Shown: positions 28,235 through 37,850 of the stretch, piece after piece
Position numbering within the stretch: the stretch's first letter is position 1
How the letters are laid out: each line of letters begins with the position of its first letter
DNA from: Methanofervidicoccus abyssi
GTDB lineage: Archaea > AGJL01 > Methanococci > Methanococcales > Methanococcaceae
Direction: 5' to 3'
Length of the DNA stretch: 64,000 nucleotides
Assembly (NCBI RefSeq): GCF_004310395.1
Contig: NZ_BFAX01000003.1
Span: 177,333 to 241,332 of the forward strand
Notes under the pieces: model-generated
Database searches by the model: none
The model's input: the letters and a program-made list of their open reading frames with translations, nothing else
Told to the model about the DNA's origin: nothing
Translations under genes and position numbers: made by a program

Positions 28235-28690
28235 ATGGCAAGGATGCACGCAAGGAGAAGAGGAGCCTCAGGTTCTAAGAAACCTCTAAGGACAGAACCT
28301 CCAAAGTGGATTACCATGACTCCTGAAGAAGTGGAACAAAAAGTTGTTGAACTGGCAAAGAAGGGATATCAATCTGCAGTGATTGGGCTTATCTTAAGGG
28401 ATACATACGGTATTCCAGATGTAAAACTGATAACTGGAAAAAGTATAAGTAAGATAATGAAGGAACACAACGTCTATCCAGAAGTACCTGAAGACCTGTT
28501 GAATTTGATGAAAAGGGCAGTTAATTTAAGAAATCATTTAGAGAATCATCCAAAGGACTTACATTCCAGGAGAGGATTACAACTGATAGAGTCAAAAATT
28601 AAGAGATTAGTTAAATACTATAGGAGGAAGAAGGTACTACCTGAGAATTGGAAGTACACACCAGAAACTGCAAAGTTGCTGGTAGAGTAA
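28235..28690 (+). CDS. rps15: 30S ribosomal protein S15
   Basis: A 151-residue S15 of the archaeal/eukaryotic S13e type. It has an N-terminal extension ([17 protein letters not shown]) ahead of the helical rRNA-binding core, with [21 protein letters not shown] near the C-terminus. It binds the central domain of 16S rRNA. The ATG follows GGTGAAAAC. It stands alone between divergent sucD and the downstream ThDP enzyme gene. Confidence 0.97.
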   Translation: MARMHARRRGASGSKKPLRTEPPKWITMTPEEVEQKVVELAKKGYQSAVIGLILRDTYGIPDVKLITGKSISKIMKEHNVYPEVPEDLLNLMKRAVNLRNHLENHPKDLHSRRGLQLIESKIKRLVKYYRRKKVLPENWKYTPETAKLLVE

Positions 28691-28779
28691 TTACAAATTT
28701 TTATATTATTTTTTACTTTTAATTACTTTTAATATTATATTATTTTTATTACTATTTTCTTTTCTTTTAAGGGATTTAT

Positions 28780-30264
28780 ATGAAGTTCAGTGATTATATA
28801 GTGGATTTTTTATTAGATAGAGGTATAAAAACAGTATTTTCCTACCCTGGAGAGCAGATAATAGATATATACAAGGGATTGGAGGACTCATCTATAAGAA
28901 ACATTCTAGTTAGACATGAACAGGGAGCTGTACACATGGCAGATGGGTATGCCAGGATTACTAACTACGTAGGCGTATGTTTGGTAACTGCTGGACCTGG
29001 AGCTACAAATTTGACAACTGGAATATTTACCGCATATAAAGATTCTTCCTCGATTTTAGCCATTACAGGAAGATGTAAAAGAAAGTATATAAATAAAAAT
29101 TACTTTCAGGAGATAACTATAGATTTTCTAAATATCTACAGAGGGTACTTCGTAGATAAGCCAGATCCTAATATTATCGTCAGGGCGTTTAACGAATGTC
29201 TAAATAGTAAAAAACCTGTATCCCTGAATATACCCAAGGATATTGGTAGTATGGAAATTATAGTAGATAATAACTATAATGAAAATAATAATTTAAAAGA
29301 AAAAATTAAGATTATTGAAGATAACAGAGACGTTAAAAAACCTTTAATACTTATAGGCCAGGGAATATACGGCACTTTAAAATATAGAGACTTAATGAAG
29401 ATAAACAAAATACTTAAGAAGTTAAATATACCTCTTGTTACCACATTCCCTGCAAGGGGTGTTGTCGAAGAGACTCATAACTACAACCTGGGGTTAGTTG
29501 GAAGGAGAGGTACTCCTACTGCAAATAGATATCTACTAGAGAGTAACAAGATAATCTCCATCGGAACAAGTTTGTCCTACAACACCATACCTGAAGGTAT
29601 AAGGGAGAACACTTTAAAAAAGATAACACCTCTTAATGTAAGAATCAACTCTCTAGATGATATTAAGTGTATAGTCGAAGAAATAGAGAAAACCTTTCCA
29701 GAGGTAGAGTCTCCAGAGAAAGATACCTTTATATTAGATTTAGGAGACTACTCCTCCAAGGTGCTGGAAATACTGAAAAACATACCGGAAGATAGTATTG
29801 TTGTTACAGATGCTGGAAACCATACAGTTTTTGTATCACTGCTTAGAATGTGCAAATTACCTAGAAGTATTATCTCTTCCCATGGTATGGGTACCATGGG
29901 TTTTGGACTTCCTGCATCCATAGGTGTCAAGTTGGGATGTATAGATTACAACATCCAAAGGGAAGTAATCTCCATAAGTGGAGATGGAGGTTTCCAGATG
30001 AACCTCCAGGAACTCTCCACATTGGAGGAGAACAACTTAAAGATACTTCTTATAGTGATGAAGAACAATAAGTTGAACAGTTTCTGTAGACTTAAGAACC
30101 CAGATTTCAACAAAATAGCAGATGGATACGGTATAGATAACATCTATATCGAAGATATCGATGATATTAAGCCAAATATAAGATACTACCTCAGGAAAAA
30201 TAAACCTTACTTGATGGTTGTAGAGTGTGAAGATGAGAAACTACCTGAACCATTTCTACAATAA
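28780..30264 (+). CDS. Acetolactate synthase-like ThDP enzyme of unknown substrate (MJ0663-like)
   Basis: A 494-residue thiamine-diphosphate enzyme. Catalytic E47 lies in RHEQGAVHMADGYAR. The ThDP/Mg motif is present as GDGGFQMNLQE...VMKNNK. It is about 120 residues shorter than the real IlvB in this window (54.4 kb) and lacks a neighbouring ACT-domain subunit. It also has a shorter C-terminus than true acetolactate synthases, so it probably uses another 2-oxoacid. AAGGGATTT precedes the ATG. A zinc-finger protein gene follows 69 bases downstream. Confidence 0.8.
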   Translation: MKFSDYIVDFLLDRGIKTVFSYPGEQIIDIYKGLEDSSIRNILVRHEQGAVHMADGYARITNYVGVCLVTAGPGATNLTTGIFTAYKDSSSILAITGRCKRKYINKNYFQEITIDFLNIYRGYFVDKPDPNIIVRAFNECLNSKKPVSLNIPKDIGSMEIIVDNNYNENNNLKEKIKIIEDNRDVKKPLILIGQGIYGTLKYRDLMKINKILKKLNIPLVTTFPARGVVEETHNYNLGLVGRRGTPTANRYLLESNKIISIGTSLSYNTIPEGIRENTLKKITPLNVRINSLDDIKCIVEEIEKTFPEVESPEKDTFILDLGDYSSKVLEILKNIPEDSIVVTDAGNHTVFVSLLRMCKLPRSIISSHGMGTMGFGLPASIGVKLGCIDYNIQREVISISGDGGFQMNLQELSTLEENNLKILLIVMKNNKLNSFCRLKNPDFNKIADGYGIDNIYIEDIDDIKPNIRYYLRKNKPYLMVVECEDEKLPEPFLQ

Positions 30265-30333
30265 TTTTTAAAATCATTTTAATTTAAATATTTAATATTA
30301 TTAATATAACAATAGAATAAAGAGGGATGAGAG

Positions 30334-31269
30334 ATGGAAGAGTTGTTCCAACTACTTACAAGGAATATACACTTCAACATAACAGAGTTAAGTAGTAAAA
30401 CCTGGAACCAGAACTGGAGGGTACCTGAAGGTCTTATATCTATAATTGGCCTGAAACATGGGAAGAATCCAGTTTTCTACTATGGAGTTACAGCCAACTA
30501 CAGGGAGGAGTATGTAATAAATAAGGGAATCTCCGAGAATGGAAACAAGTTCATAAATGTAAGGGTATACTTTAAATTTGATAGAAAGGATATTCTGGAG
30601 AAGGAGAAGTATATAGTTGCAAATGGATTTCACGGACTTCTTCTATGTGTTAAGATAGATAAAGATAAGTTTGTAAAGGTTGCCGAAAAACTACTACTAC
30701 AAGAATACAGAAGTGGAGATCCTCATATAGTAGAGGTTTTAGAAAAGATGAAAGATAGGAATGTATTCAACAGTGTAGAAGAGAGTATTAGATATATTGC
30801 CAACAGAGATTACAACTGGCTAATAGGGAGGTTGAAGTATAAGGCGGGGCTTCTTAACTACTCTGGAGAGGGTTACTGGTTACTCCCTCTAAAGACAAAT
30901 ATGGAGATAACTAGAGGTTTCAAAGTGACAGAAAAAGAGATTATTGTAGATCTGGAAAATGTGGAACTTTTCAAAAACTACATAGTATATGTGGATACTA
31001 AGAGTAGAATAGTTAGATACAACAGATACAGGTTGTGTAAAAGTGGGTTTTCACTGGTAGACGAGATAAGGAAACAGATGAGAGATGATATATGCCCATG
31101 GTGTGGTGGGAAACTTAAGTTAATTAAGACAAAAAAGGGGGAGTTCTTAGGATGTTCCAACTACCCAAAATGTCTTTACAGGAGGTTTTTAAAGAAAGGG
31201 GAGGAAAATAGATTAAAAGTTGAAAGGAGTGAAAATGTCTCATACGATCAGTCCCTTCTGATAAGGTGA
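30334..31269 (+). CDS. Unrecognised protein with C-terminal topoisomerase-type C4 zinc finger
   Basis: A 311-residue protein. The first 245 residues or so are a mixed alpha/beta region I do not recognise. The C-terminal part (about 253-285) is a C4 zinc finger, CPWCGGKL...FLGCSNYPKC, like those at the end of topoisomerase I and of some restriction-type nucleases. A nucleic-acid role is likely. GAGGGATGAG precedes the ATG. Its stop codon overlaps the start of the decayed nuclease gene downstream, so they may once have been one operon. Confidence 0.65.
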   Translation: MEELFQLLTRNIHFNITELSSKTWNQNWRVPEGLISIIGLKHGKNPVFYYGVTANYREEYVINKGISENGNKFINVRVYFKFDRKDILEKEKYIVANGFHGLLLCVKIDKDKFVKVAEKLLLQEYRSGDPHIVEVLEKMKDRNVFNSVEESIRYIANRDYNWLIGRLKYKAGLLNYSGEGYWLLPLKTNMEITRGFKVTEKEIIVDLENVELFKNYIVYVDTKSRIVRYNRYRLCKSGFSLVDEIRKQMRDDICPWCGGKLKLIKTKKGEFLGCSNYPKCLYRRFLKKGEENRLKVERSENVSYDQSLLIR

Positions 31270-31747
31270 TAGTTAGAAGGGATAGACGCCTCCAATATTT
31301 TGACGAGGCTGCTACTAAACAGGCTGTAGTTCTTAGGATTTTAAAGGCCTTGGGGTGATCCCTTTAACATAGATGAGGTTTATCCAAAGTATTCTGTAGG
31401 TGGTGGGAAGGTAGATTACGCCCTTTAAATGTAACGGTAGAATTAAGGTGTTCATCGAGGTTAAGAAGGTGAATGAAAACTTAGAGAGACATCAGGAGCA
31501 ACTTTTAAACTACTCCTTTAAGGAAGGTGTAAAACTTGCAGTACTGACAAATGGTATCAGTTGATGATTCTATTTACCACTAAGTGAGGGGGTTGGGAAC
31601 AGAGGAAGTTCTATACAATTTTACAAAGAATCCTAACAATTTAAGAGTTTCTATAGGATAGATAATACAGATATCTATATGGAAACTAGTCTCAGTTCTA
31701 AAGGTGTAGTTAGGCTCTCTAAGAGGATACTATTCCTTTTTGGGTAA
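31266..31747 (+). pseudogene. Decayed type I restriction R N-terminal-like nuclease gene (HSDR_N family)
   Basis: Stitching three frames together gives a recognisable HSDR_N-type protein. It begins DEAATKQAVVLRILKALG, continues after a frame shift near 31353 with WDPFNIDEVYP and VGGGKVDYAL, and after another near 31425 with RIKVFIEVKKVN and LAVLTNGIS. Two TGA codons in a row follow (31562-31567, where TGG TGG is expected), then FYLPLSEG and, after a further shift, WEQRKFYTI. The PD-(D/E)xK core is visible as D..(17)..FIEVK. At least three frame shifts and two nonsense codons show that it is inactive. The remaining tail reads RIDNTDIYMETSLSSKG to a stop at 31747. Confidence 0.8.
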
Positions 31748-32095
31748 AAGAAGAGAATCTCCTTAATCGAAACTAAAGAAGAAAGAGGGATACTGAGTAG
31801 GAGATATCAATAATTAACAATAAAAATAACTGATATAAAAAACAATAAGGTAAATAATAATAGAGAATTTATAAAATAACAGATAGAAATTATCACAATA
31901 AAAAACAATGGACTATTTCCAGAGCACTGGAATAAGATGAGGAATTTTTCGTGATATATAATATAGGAATTTTCTATTTCAAAACCTTTTTCGTTATTTT
32001 TTTATAATTGTTATAATAATTGTTAATTTTTATAGGATTTTTAATGGGAACGGGATTTTTATACTTTTTAGACATACAAACATATAAGTGATAGT
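31748..32095. other. Spacer before pheS
   Basis: About 350 AT-rich bases after the decayed gene. A copy of the dispersed motif, TTTCCAGAGCACTGGAATAA, lies at 31917-31936. No ORF is supported. Nothing else was recognised apart from the AT-rich region expected to hold the pheS promoter. Confidence 0.5.
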
Positions 32096-33598
32096 ATGGA
32101 GTTGCACATAGACGAGAAAAAACTCCTAAAAATATTCCAAGATAGTGGAAAAGAGGAGATACCTGTCAAAGAGTTATCTAGGAACGAACTAATGGGATCT
32201 GAGACAAAGGTTATGAGAAGTGCCCTATGGCTCTCAGGTAAGGGGTTGGTGGATATTGTAGAGAGGAGAAGAAAATACGTAAAACTAACTGAGAGAGGTG
32301 AAAAAACCTTAAAGGAAGGACTTCCCGAGAGGAGGATAGCAGAGTATCTGAAGAAGAAGGGTATCACTCATATACCTATAGAGGATGTTAAAGATATCCT
32401 GGACAAATCGGAGATAAATCCTGCACTTGGATACCTAAAAAGAAAGGGTATAGCCAAAATAGAGAAAGGGGTTATACACTTTAAAACTTTGGATTATAGA
32501 GATGAAGAAGAAGAGGTACTTAAAAATATCAAGATAGACGGTAATATAGAAAAATATCCTCCTGATATCCTAAATATACTTAAGAAGAGGGGACTGGTTG
32601 AGATAGAGGAGACAACAGAGAGATCTATCAGATTGACGGAAAAAGGTAAGGAGTATATAAAAGAACCTATAGAGATAAAGGAAGAGATCACCCAATTAAC
32701 TAGAGAAGATATTATCTCAGGTAGATGGAAAGAATGTTACATTAGGCCCTACGATGTAGGAGTTCCTACAGAAGAGGTTTATCCTGCAAAGTATCATCCG
32801 TTAACTAGGATGATATACGAAGTTAGAGAAGTACTATTAAGTATGGGATTCAAGGAAGTAAAGAGCCCAATAGTGGAGACAGAGTTCTGGAACTTCGATA
32901 TACTCTTTGAGCCCCAGGACCACCCTGCTCGGGATATGCAGGATACCTTCTTCTTAAAGTACCCTAAGAGTGGAGAGATCCCTGAGGAACTTCTAAGAAA
33001 AGTTAAAGAAGTACATGAGAGAGGGACTGTAGATGGGAGAAAGGTATCTAAGGGATGGAACTACGAATTTCAGGAGGAGATATCTAGGAGAACCGTTTTA
33101 AGGACCCATACTACGGTATCATCTATTAGATACTTGGCATCCTTATCTCAGGAGGAGAAGGAGAAACCTCATAAAGTGTTCTGTATAGACAGGGTATTTA
33201 GAAATGAAGCTATAGATTACAAACATCTACCTGAGTTCTACCAGTGTGACGGTATAGTTATGGATAAAAATGTTAATTTTGACAACCTTATAGGTATATT
33301 GGTGGAGTTTCTAAGGAAGTTAGGCTTTGATAGAGTTAGGGTAAGACCTGCATACTTCCCATTTACAGAACCTTCCTTAGAAGCTGAGGTGTATCTGGAG
33401 GGTAAGGGCTGGCTCGAGATATTGGGAGCAGGTATGTTCAGACCTGAAGTTCTTGCACCCCTGGATATAGATAAACCTGTGCTGGCCTGGGGAATTGGAT
33501 TGAGTAGATTAGCGATGCTTAAGTTAGGGCTAAAGGATATAAGGGAACTACATAGGAATGACTTGAAATGGCTGAAGAGTGTTAGATATGCACCTTAA
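32096..33598 (+). CDS. pheS: Phenylalanyl-tRNA synthetase alpha subunit
   Basis: A 500-residue class II synthetase subunit of the archaeal/eukaryotic type. Winged-helix DNA-binding-like modules occupy about 1-200 ([20 protein letters not shown]). The catalytic domain includes motif 2 ([17 protein letters not shown], then FYQCDG) and motif 3 ([13 protein letters not shown]). It forms an alpha2beta2 tetramer with PheT, which is not adjacent here. GTGATAGT precedes the ATG. Confidence 0.96.
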   Translation: MELHIDEKKLLKIFQDSGKEEIPVKELSRNELMGSETKVMRSALWLSGKGLVDIVERRRKYVKLTERGEKTLKEGLPERRIAEYLKKKGITHIPIEDVKDILDKSEINPALGYLKRKGIAKIEKGVIHFKTLDYRDEEEEVLKNIKIDGNIEKYPPDILNILKKRGLVEIEETTERSIRLTEKGKEYIKEPIEIKEEITQLTREDIISGRWKECYIRPYDVGVPTEEVYPAKYHPLTRMIYEVREVLLSMGFKEVKSPIVETEFWNFDILFEPQDHPARDMQDTFFLKYPKSGEIPEELLRKVKEVHERGTVDGRKVSKGWNYEFQEEISRRTVLRTHTTVSSIRYLASLSQEEKEKPHKVFCIDRVFRNEAIDYKHLPEFYQCDGIVMDKNVNFDNLIGILVEFLRKLGFDRVRVRPAYFPFTEPSLEAEVYLEGKGWLEILGAGMFRPEVLAPLDIDKPVLAWGIGLSRLAMLKLGLKDIRELHRNDLKWLKSVRYAP

Positions 33599-33777
33599 AT
33601 TATAACTACAACTCGTAGGTATATGAAAATAATATTTTTAAAAGGTTTAATAGTTTAATAGAAAAATCCATTTCTACTTTCTTAATACTCGGTGTAAACC
33701 AGAGGACGAAGTTTAGATTTTATTTTTTTATCTGTATTTTTTATCTAGATTTTTATTTGATTTTTATTTGGGGTATT

Positions 33778-34545
33778 ATGGCAGGGAAGGTAATAATAGT
33801 AGGCGCAGGACCTGGAGATCCAGAGTTGATAACTTTAAAGGGAAAGAAGGCTATAGAGGAAGCAGATATTATCGTATATGCAGGTTCTCTTGTAAATAAG
33901 GAAATTTTGAAATATAACAGGAAGAACGCCAAGATCTACAACAGTGCCACTATGGATCTGGAGGAGATAGTTAAAGTAATGGTAGATGGAGTAGAAAAGG
34001 GTTTAAAAGTTGTAAGGTTACACACAGGGGATCCCTCAATATACGGTGCAATCAAGGAGCAGATAGATGAGTTAAAAAAGCATAATATAGAGGTTGAAAT
34101 AATACCTGGAGTAACATCCCTATCTGCAGCAGCAAGTTCTTTAAAGGTGGAATTGACACTTCCAAAAGTGTCTCAAACTGTTATAATCACAAGGCCTGAG
34201 GGGAGGACACCGAAACCTGAAGGAGAGAGTTTAAAAGAGTTGGCCAGACATAGATCCACTATGGCTATATTCTTAGGAGTAGGAATGATAGATAAGGTTG
34301 TATCTGAGTTGATAGAGGGGGGATACAGAAAGGATACTCCAGTTGCAGTTGTTTATAAGGCCTCTTGGAAGGATGAGAAGGTAGTTAAAGGGACATTGGA
34401 AGATATTGCCCTCAAGGTTAAAGAGGCTAACATAAGGAAAACTGCATTGATAATAGTGGGAGATGTACTATGTCCTAAGGAATATGAGTATTCAAAACTT
34501 TACAACAAAAACTTTGAAACAGAATATAGAAGGAAAAAGGTGTAG
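33778..34545 (+). CDS. cbiF: Cobalt-precorrin-4 C11-methyltransferase
   Basis: A 255-residue SAM-dependent tetrapyrrole methylase. The N-terminal GAGPGDPELITL (9-20), the YAGSLV segment, HTGDPSIYG and the PGVTSLSAAASSL region together are characteristic of CbiF/CobM. It methylates C11 in the anaerobic cobalamin route, supplying the corrinoid for methyl transfer in methanogenesis. The ATG at 33778 starts the conserved sequence; seven in-frame codons before it have no site. Confidence 0.92.
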   Translation: MAGKVIIVGAGPGDPELITLKGKKAIEEADIIVYAGSLVNKEILKYNRKNAKIYNSATMDLEEIVKVMVDGVEKGLKVVRLHTGDPSIYGAIKEQIDELKKHNIEVEIIPGVTSLSAAASSLKVELTLPKVSQTVIITRPEGRTPKPEGESLKELARHRSTMAIFLGVGMIDKVVSELIEGGYRKDTPVAVVYKASWKDEKVVKGTLEDIALKVKEANIRKTALIIVGDVLCPKEYEYSKLYNKNFETEYRRKKV

Positions 34546-34585
34546 AATTTTGAGATTTTTAAGAGGAGAGGAAATAAGTGTAAAA

Positions 34586-35227
34586 TCACCTCTTGAGAAT
34601 TTCAATTCCCTCATTTACTATCCTAAATTTAACCCTCTCTCCTTCTTTAATGTATCTATGTTTTTCTAAAATGGCTTCCCTGATTTCGTTTATCCTTTCC
34701 ATTCTTACAATAGTTTTACTCCAATATTCTAGTACTATACCACCTATAGGCTTAACTCCAGTGTATGTATCACTAATCTGATTAGTTAACAAAACTGCTA
34801 CGTTCTTTTTTTTAGCAAGTTTTAACAAGGTAAGTATCTGTTTTCCAAGTATCCTGTTAAGAAGGGCGTTCCTATGAACGTCGTCGGAGAGTTCCAACCT
34901 ATAGAGGGAAGATATCCCATCTATGATTACTAAACCTATGTTTTTTATATAAAAGAGTTTTTCAAGGACTTTGGACTGTTCCTCGAAAGTTTCTGGTTCA
35001 TAGAGTGTTAAGTTCTCGAGAACCTTTTCAAAATCCCTTCCAGATATTTGTCTTATTCTCTCAACAGAGAGTCCTCCCTCTGTATCGACATATACTACTC
35101 TATAACCTCTCCTCACAAAGTAGACCATAGATATTATAGCAATATTTGTTTTTCCCACACCTGGAGGGCCATATATCTGTGTTATAGTTTTCTTCTCTAT
35201 ATTCCCTCTTAGTATATCCGATAGCAT
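34586..35227 (-). CDS. radB: RadB recombinase paralogue
   Basis: A 213-residue RecA-fold protein consisting of the core only. Walker A is GPPGVGKT (20-27), Walker B is LVIIDGISSLY, and LLTNQISDTY is the RadA/RadB-type loop. It lacks the N-terminal HhH domain of RadA, which fits RadB, a recombination mediator in euryarchaea. GTGATGTT precedes the ATG. It is convergent with cbiF, with about 40 bases between the stops. Confidence 0.93.
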   Translation of the reverse strand: MLSDILRGNIEKKTITQIYGPPGVGKTNIAIISMVYFVRRGYRVVYVDTEGGLSVERIRQISGRDFEKVLENLTLYEPETFEEQSKVLEKLFYIKNIGLVIIDGISSLYRLELSDDVHRNALLNRILGKQILTLLKLAKKKNVAVLLTNQISDTYTGVKPIGGIVLEYWSKTIVRMERINEIREAILEKHRYIKEGERVKFRIVNEGIEILKR

Positions 35228-35575
35228 AACATCACTTTATTACTGTGATTGTTTAATTAAACATCCCTAATGCTCTTGTAGAATTTGACATATAAATTTT
35301 GTATAATAACATTATTACTTGTTTTATCGAAGAATTATAAGATATAATAATAATATCTATATTATCCCAGTTCCCATCAAAAAAAGGTAATAACAATTAT
35401 TATTAAAAATAAAATAACAATAAAATAAATAACAAAAAACTGTTTTTAAAATAAAAAATAAAATAAAAACTTCTATCCAACTATAAATACATTCTCTCCT
35501 ACTCGCCTGAACATTGAGGAAGAGATGACTCTTTTCTAAGAATAGATTCTGTTAACTCTATTCCCCATATATACT
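35228..35575. other. Spacer with a dispersed repeat copy
   Basis: About 350 AT-rich bases between tiaS and radB, both on the reverse strand. The right part holds one of the best copies of the dispersed intergenic repeat (35481-35537). No ORF is supported. Confidence 0.55.
35481..35537 (+). repeat. Dispersed intergenic repeat, copy A1
   Basis: Aligns by eye with 56418-56470. Both begin with TATAAATA, continue with TTCTC and CCT[A/G]CT, share CCTG[A/G]ACA[T/C]T, and end in a purine-rich run and CTTTTC. Identity is roughly 70 percent with small gaps. Confidence 0.4.
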
Positions 35576-36823
35576 TTAAAACAGCAACAGAGGTTTACTT
35601 AGATGTCTCCTTGCAGAAGGCGGTACTTCGTAAAATCCCTCTGAGATATCTCTCTTTACTTCTATCAGTTTTATGCTGTTATAATTTACTCTCTTCTTAC
35701 ACCTGTTACATACGTATCCACTTTTAACCCCTTTTGATTTCAAAGTACCTCCACAGGAACATTTCTTATCCTTCATATATACCTTAGCCAATTTAACAAT
35801 TTTCAACTTCTCCAGGTTTATACCAAAAGGTTTCTCCCTTACAGTGCCGTACACACCTACCATGTCCCCCTTTTTTAACTTTCTTACAATATCCCTAAAT
35901 CCTTTTGTAGGTTCATAGGCCACACAGGAAATCTCCCCAGTATTATCACAAACCTTAAAGATTACAGCTCCTCCTCTTATACTCTTAGGGTCTTCTGTAA
36001 CCACTCCATGGACTATAACACCAGTGTTTGGATAGATATCTTTTATCTTCATTGGTCTTAGATGAGCATCTGTACCCTGGTTAGTTTTAAATATCATATA
36101 TCTATCTATCTTCTCTTCACATTTTACCATCTTCATAGCCTCTAAAAGTATCTCTTTGTTTACCCCCCTGATACCATAGAGAACTGGACACTTAGTATTA
36201 GGTGCAATTATCTGCTTATCTCCATCAACGTTGTTGAAGGTATAAGGAAATGTCTTCCTATCCATCTCTACAACAGACTTATCGTCGATTATCCTTTTCT
36301 TTCCCCAGTTCTCCTTTTTTCTATAGGTGAGAAGTTCATAGGTATAGGGCCCAGAAGATGCTATACTTCCTAAAGCCCCTATGATACCGTAACCTTTTTT
36401 GTAACATACGTATTCTCCACCTACTTTCTCAACCATCTCTTTTGCATAATCTAAATCCACAATATCGTAAAGTACCTTCTTGTAGTATTTTTTTAAAAGT
36501 TCCCTGTTTTTTTTATAGTCTTTCTCCATTAGAAAAACCACTCCTGGATTTGTATTTTCATCTTCAAGGTCTGAGTACTTTTCTACGTACTTTAAAACAG
36601 TTTTTTTTATATAGTCTATATCCCTGTCCTTTAAATTCTCTTCGAGAACTCTTAAAGAAATCCCTCCATTTCCCCTTGTTTTATATTTAACCATCGGATT
36701 CATCCGTATCAATTTTGGAGTATCCATCTTGTATCTCTTTTCCAACTCCTCCATTAGAAGTGTGCCAATATAGGTAGTGCAGTATCTCTCTCTACTATCT
36801 GTGTCATCTATGCCTATAAACAT
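35576..36823 (-). CDS. tiaS: tRNA(Ile2) 2-agmatinylcytidine synthetase
   Basis: A 415-residue TiaS. It begins MFIGIDDTDS, which is the family signature, followed by GNGGISLRV. It has GIRG (in YGIRGVN), an OB-fold region (VIVHGVVTEDP) and a C-terminal zinc ribbon (CSCGGTLK, CNRCKKR). The enzyme joins agmatine to C34 of tRNA-Ile(CAU) so that it reads AUA, and is essential in archaea. I use the ATG at 36823; the GTG three codons earlier belongs to the GGGGTGA binding site. Confidence 0.95.
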   Translation of the reverse strand: MFIGIDDTDSRERYCTTYIGTLLMEELEKRYKMDTPKLIRMNPMVKYKTRGNGGISLRVLEENLKDRDIDYIKKTVLKYVEKYSDLEDENTNPGVVFLMEKDYKKNRELLKKYYKKVLYDIVDLDYAKEMVEKVGGEYVCYKKGYGIIGALGSIASSGPYTYELLTYRKKENWGKKRIIDDKSVVEMDRKTFPYTFNNVDGDKQIIAPNTKCPVLYGIRGVNKEILLEAMKMVKCEEKIDRYMIFKTNQGTDAHLRPMKIKDIYPNTGVIVHGVVTEDPKSIRGGAVIFKVCDNTGEISCVAYEPTKGFRDIVRKLKKGDMVGVYGTVREKPFGINLEKLKIVKLAKVYMKDKKCSCGGTLKSKGVKSGYVCNRCKKRVNYNSIKLIEVKRDISEGFYEVPPSARRHLSKPLLLF

Positions 36824-37031
36824 TGCCCTCACCCCAATTAAACTGTTAAAACCCGGAAAATAAAAGATAAATTGAAGGTAATAAGTAATTACATACCTTT
36901 AGACGCTCTTAGATACTAGAATAGTAATTTTAATATTACTTTTTTAGTGGAAATGGATAATTAAGAATAAAATTTATATAAAACTGGAATTCTCTTAGAT
37001 GATTTAGAGAAATTAGTGTCCCAATTCGAAG

Positions 37032-37508
37032 TTATTCTATCCTAACAGACAGATTTTTAGTTATATAGAAATCTAGATTTTTAGTTATATTGAAATCTCT
37101 AAAGGAAATGTTAAAGGAAATGTTAACAATATTTGGAGGCAAGGGGTTTTGCATATACCTCAAGTTATCTCCAGTGATGTTTATGTAGGAGATATTATCG
37201 TGATACTCTTTTCTAAACACTATAGTGGTTGGACTGTTTACTACAATCTCTTTGTTAGCAAACCTTATAGTATAATTAATATTTCCTATAGGTCTAAAGG
37301 TTGTTGAAAGGGTAACATCCTTTGAGTAAGATATTAAAGCGTAATTCTCAAAAACATCCATTATAGAATGTCCTCTTTCCACGATTTCTGAGTATCTGAT
37401 ATTGTTTAACGTATTAAATACGTTATAACTGAGTATTGCAGTAACTATCAGTATAAAGAGTATCGCCATTACAGCATCGATTGAGATCTGACCTCTATTG
37501 AACAGCAT
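37032..37508 (-). CDS. Pilin-like protein with class III signal peptide
   Basis: A 158-residue protein. The short N-terminus MLFNRG is followed by Q7, then QISIDAVMAIL and about 20 hydrophobic residues. This matches the archaeal class III signal (Q at +1, hydrophobic helix behind), with Asp instead of the usual Glu at +5. Such proteins are cut before Q by the EppA prepilin peptidase and assembled into pili or related surface structures. The rest is beta-rich with many possible N-glycosylation sites (NYT, NIS, NIT). The C-terminus is made of tandem repeats (see 37051-37124). Confidence 0.75.
   Translation of the reverse strand: MLFNRGQISIDAVMAILFILIVTAILSYNVFNTLNNIRYSEIVERGHSIMDVFENYALISYSKDVTLSTTFRPIGNINYTIRFANKEIVVNSPTTIVFRKEYHDNISYINITGDNLRYMQNPLPPNIVNISFNISFRDFNITKNLDFYITKNLSVRIE
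37051..37124 (-). repeat. Tandem in-frame repeats at the C-terminus of the pilin-like gene
   Basis: Two 24-base units (37051-37074 and 37075-37098) differ at one base and encode successive ITKNL-type segments. Two perfect 12-base units (AAAGGAAATGTT on the + strand, 37101-37112 and 37113-37124) encode NISF twice. Both unit lengths are multiples of three, so changes in copy number keep the frame. Confidence 0.8.
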
Positions 37509-37850
37509 GATATCCCTGTAACTGTCGGTGTAATATATTTAATACTTACAACTATATAATAATTAGTTAAAAAAATTTATATTTAGACATTACAACATTT
37601 TTAAATATATTAAAATGTAAATAAAAAACTTAGTTCTTATCAAACTGATAAGGTTCAAAAAAATAATAATAACTATAAAAAAAATAACATGATAAAAAAT
37701 AGAAACTCCTATCTCAAATGCAAAATTAAAAAATTATCTATTATTATATAATTTTTAGTTATTGCCTTAATGGTAATTGAGATGGTTGTTTTATAGCAAC
37801 AAACTTGGAATTTTTTGTCTTCTTCTATTATTTTATTCGTCAGTATATTG
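37509..37850. other. AT-rich spacer
   Basis: About 340 bases between the TctA-family gene and the pilin-like gene, both on the reverse strand. It is mostly A/T runs. A GTTG/CAAC-armed short hairpin just after the TctA stop could be a weak terminator. Nothing else was recognised. Confidence 0.45.

Noticed and set aside
31562-31567. Two in-frame TGA codons read as selenocysteine
   Set aside because: They sit where Trp-Trp is expected, are adjacent, and the gene has several frame shifts, so decay explains them.
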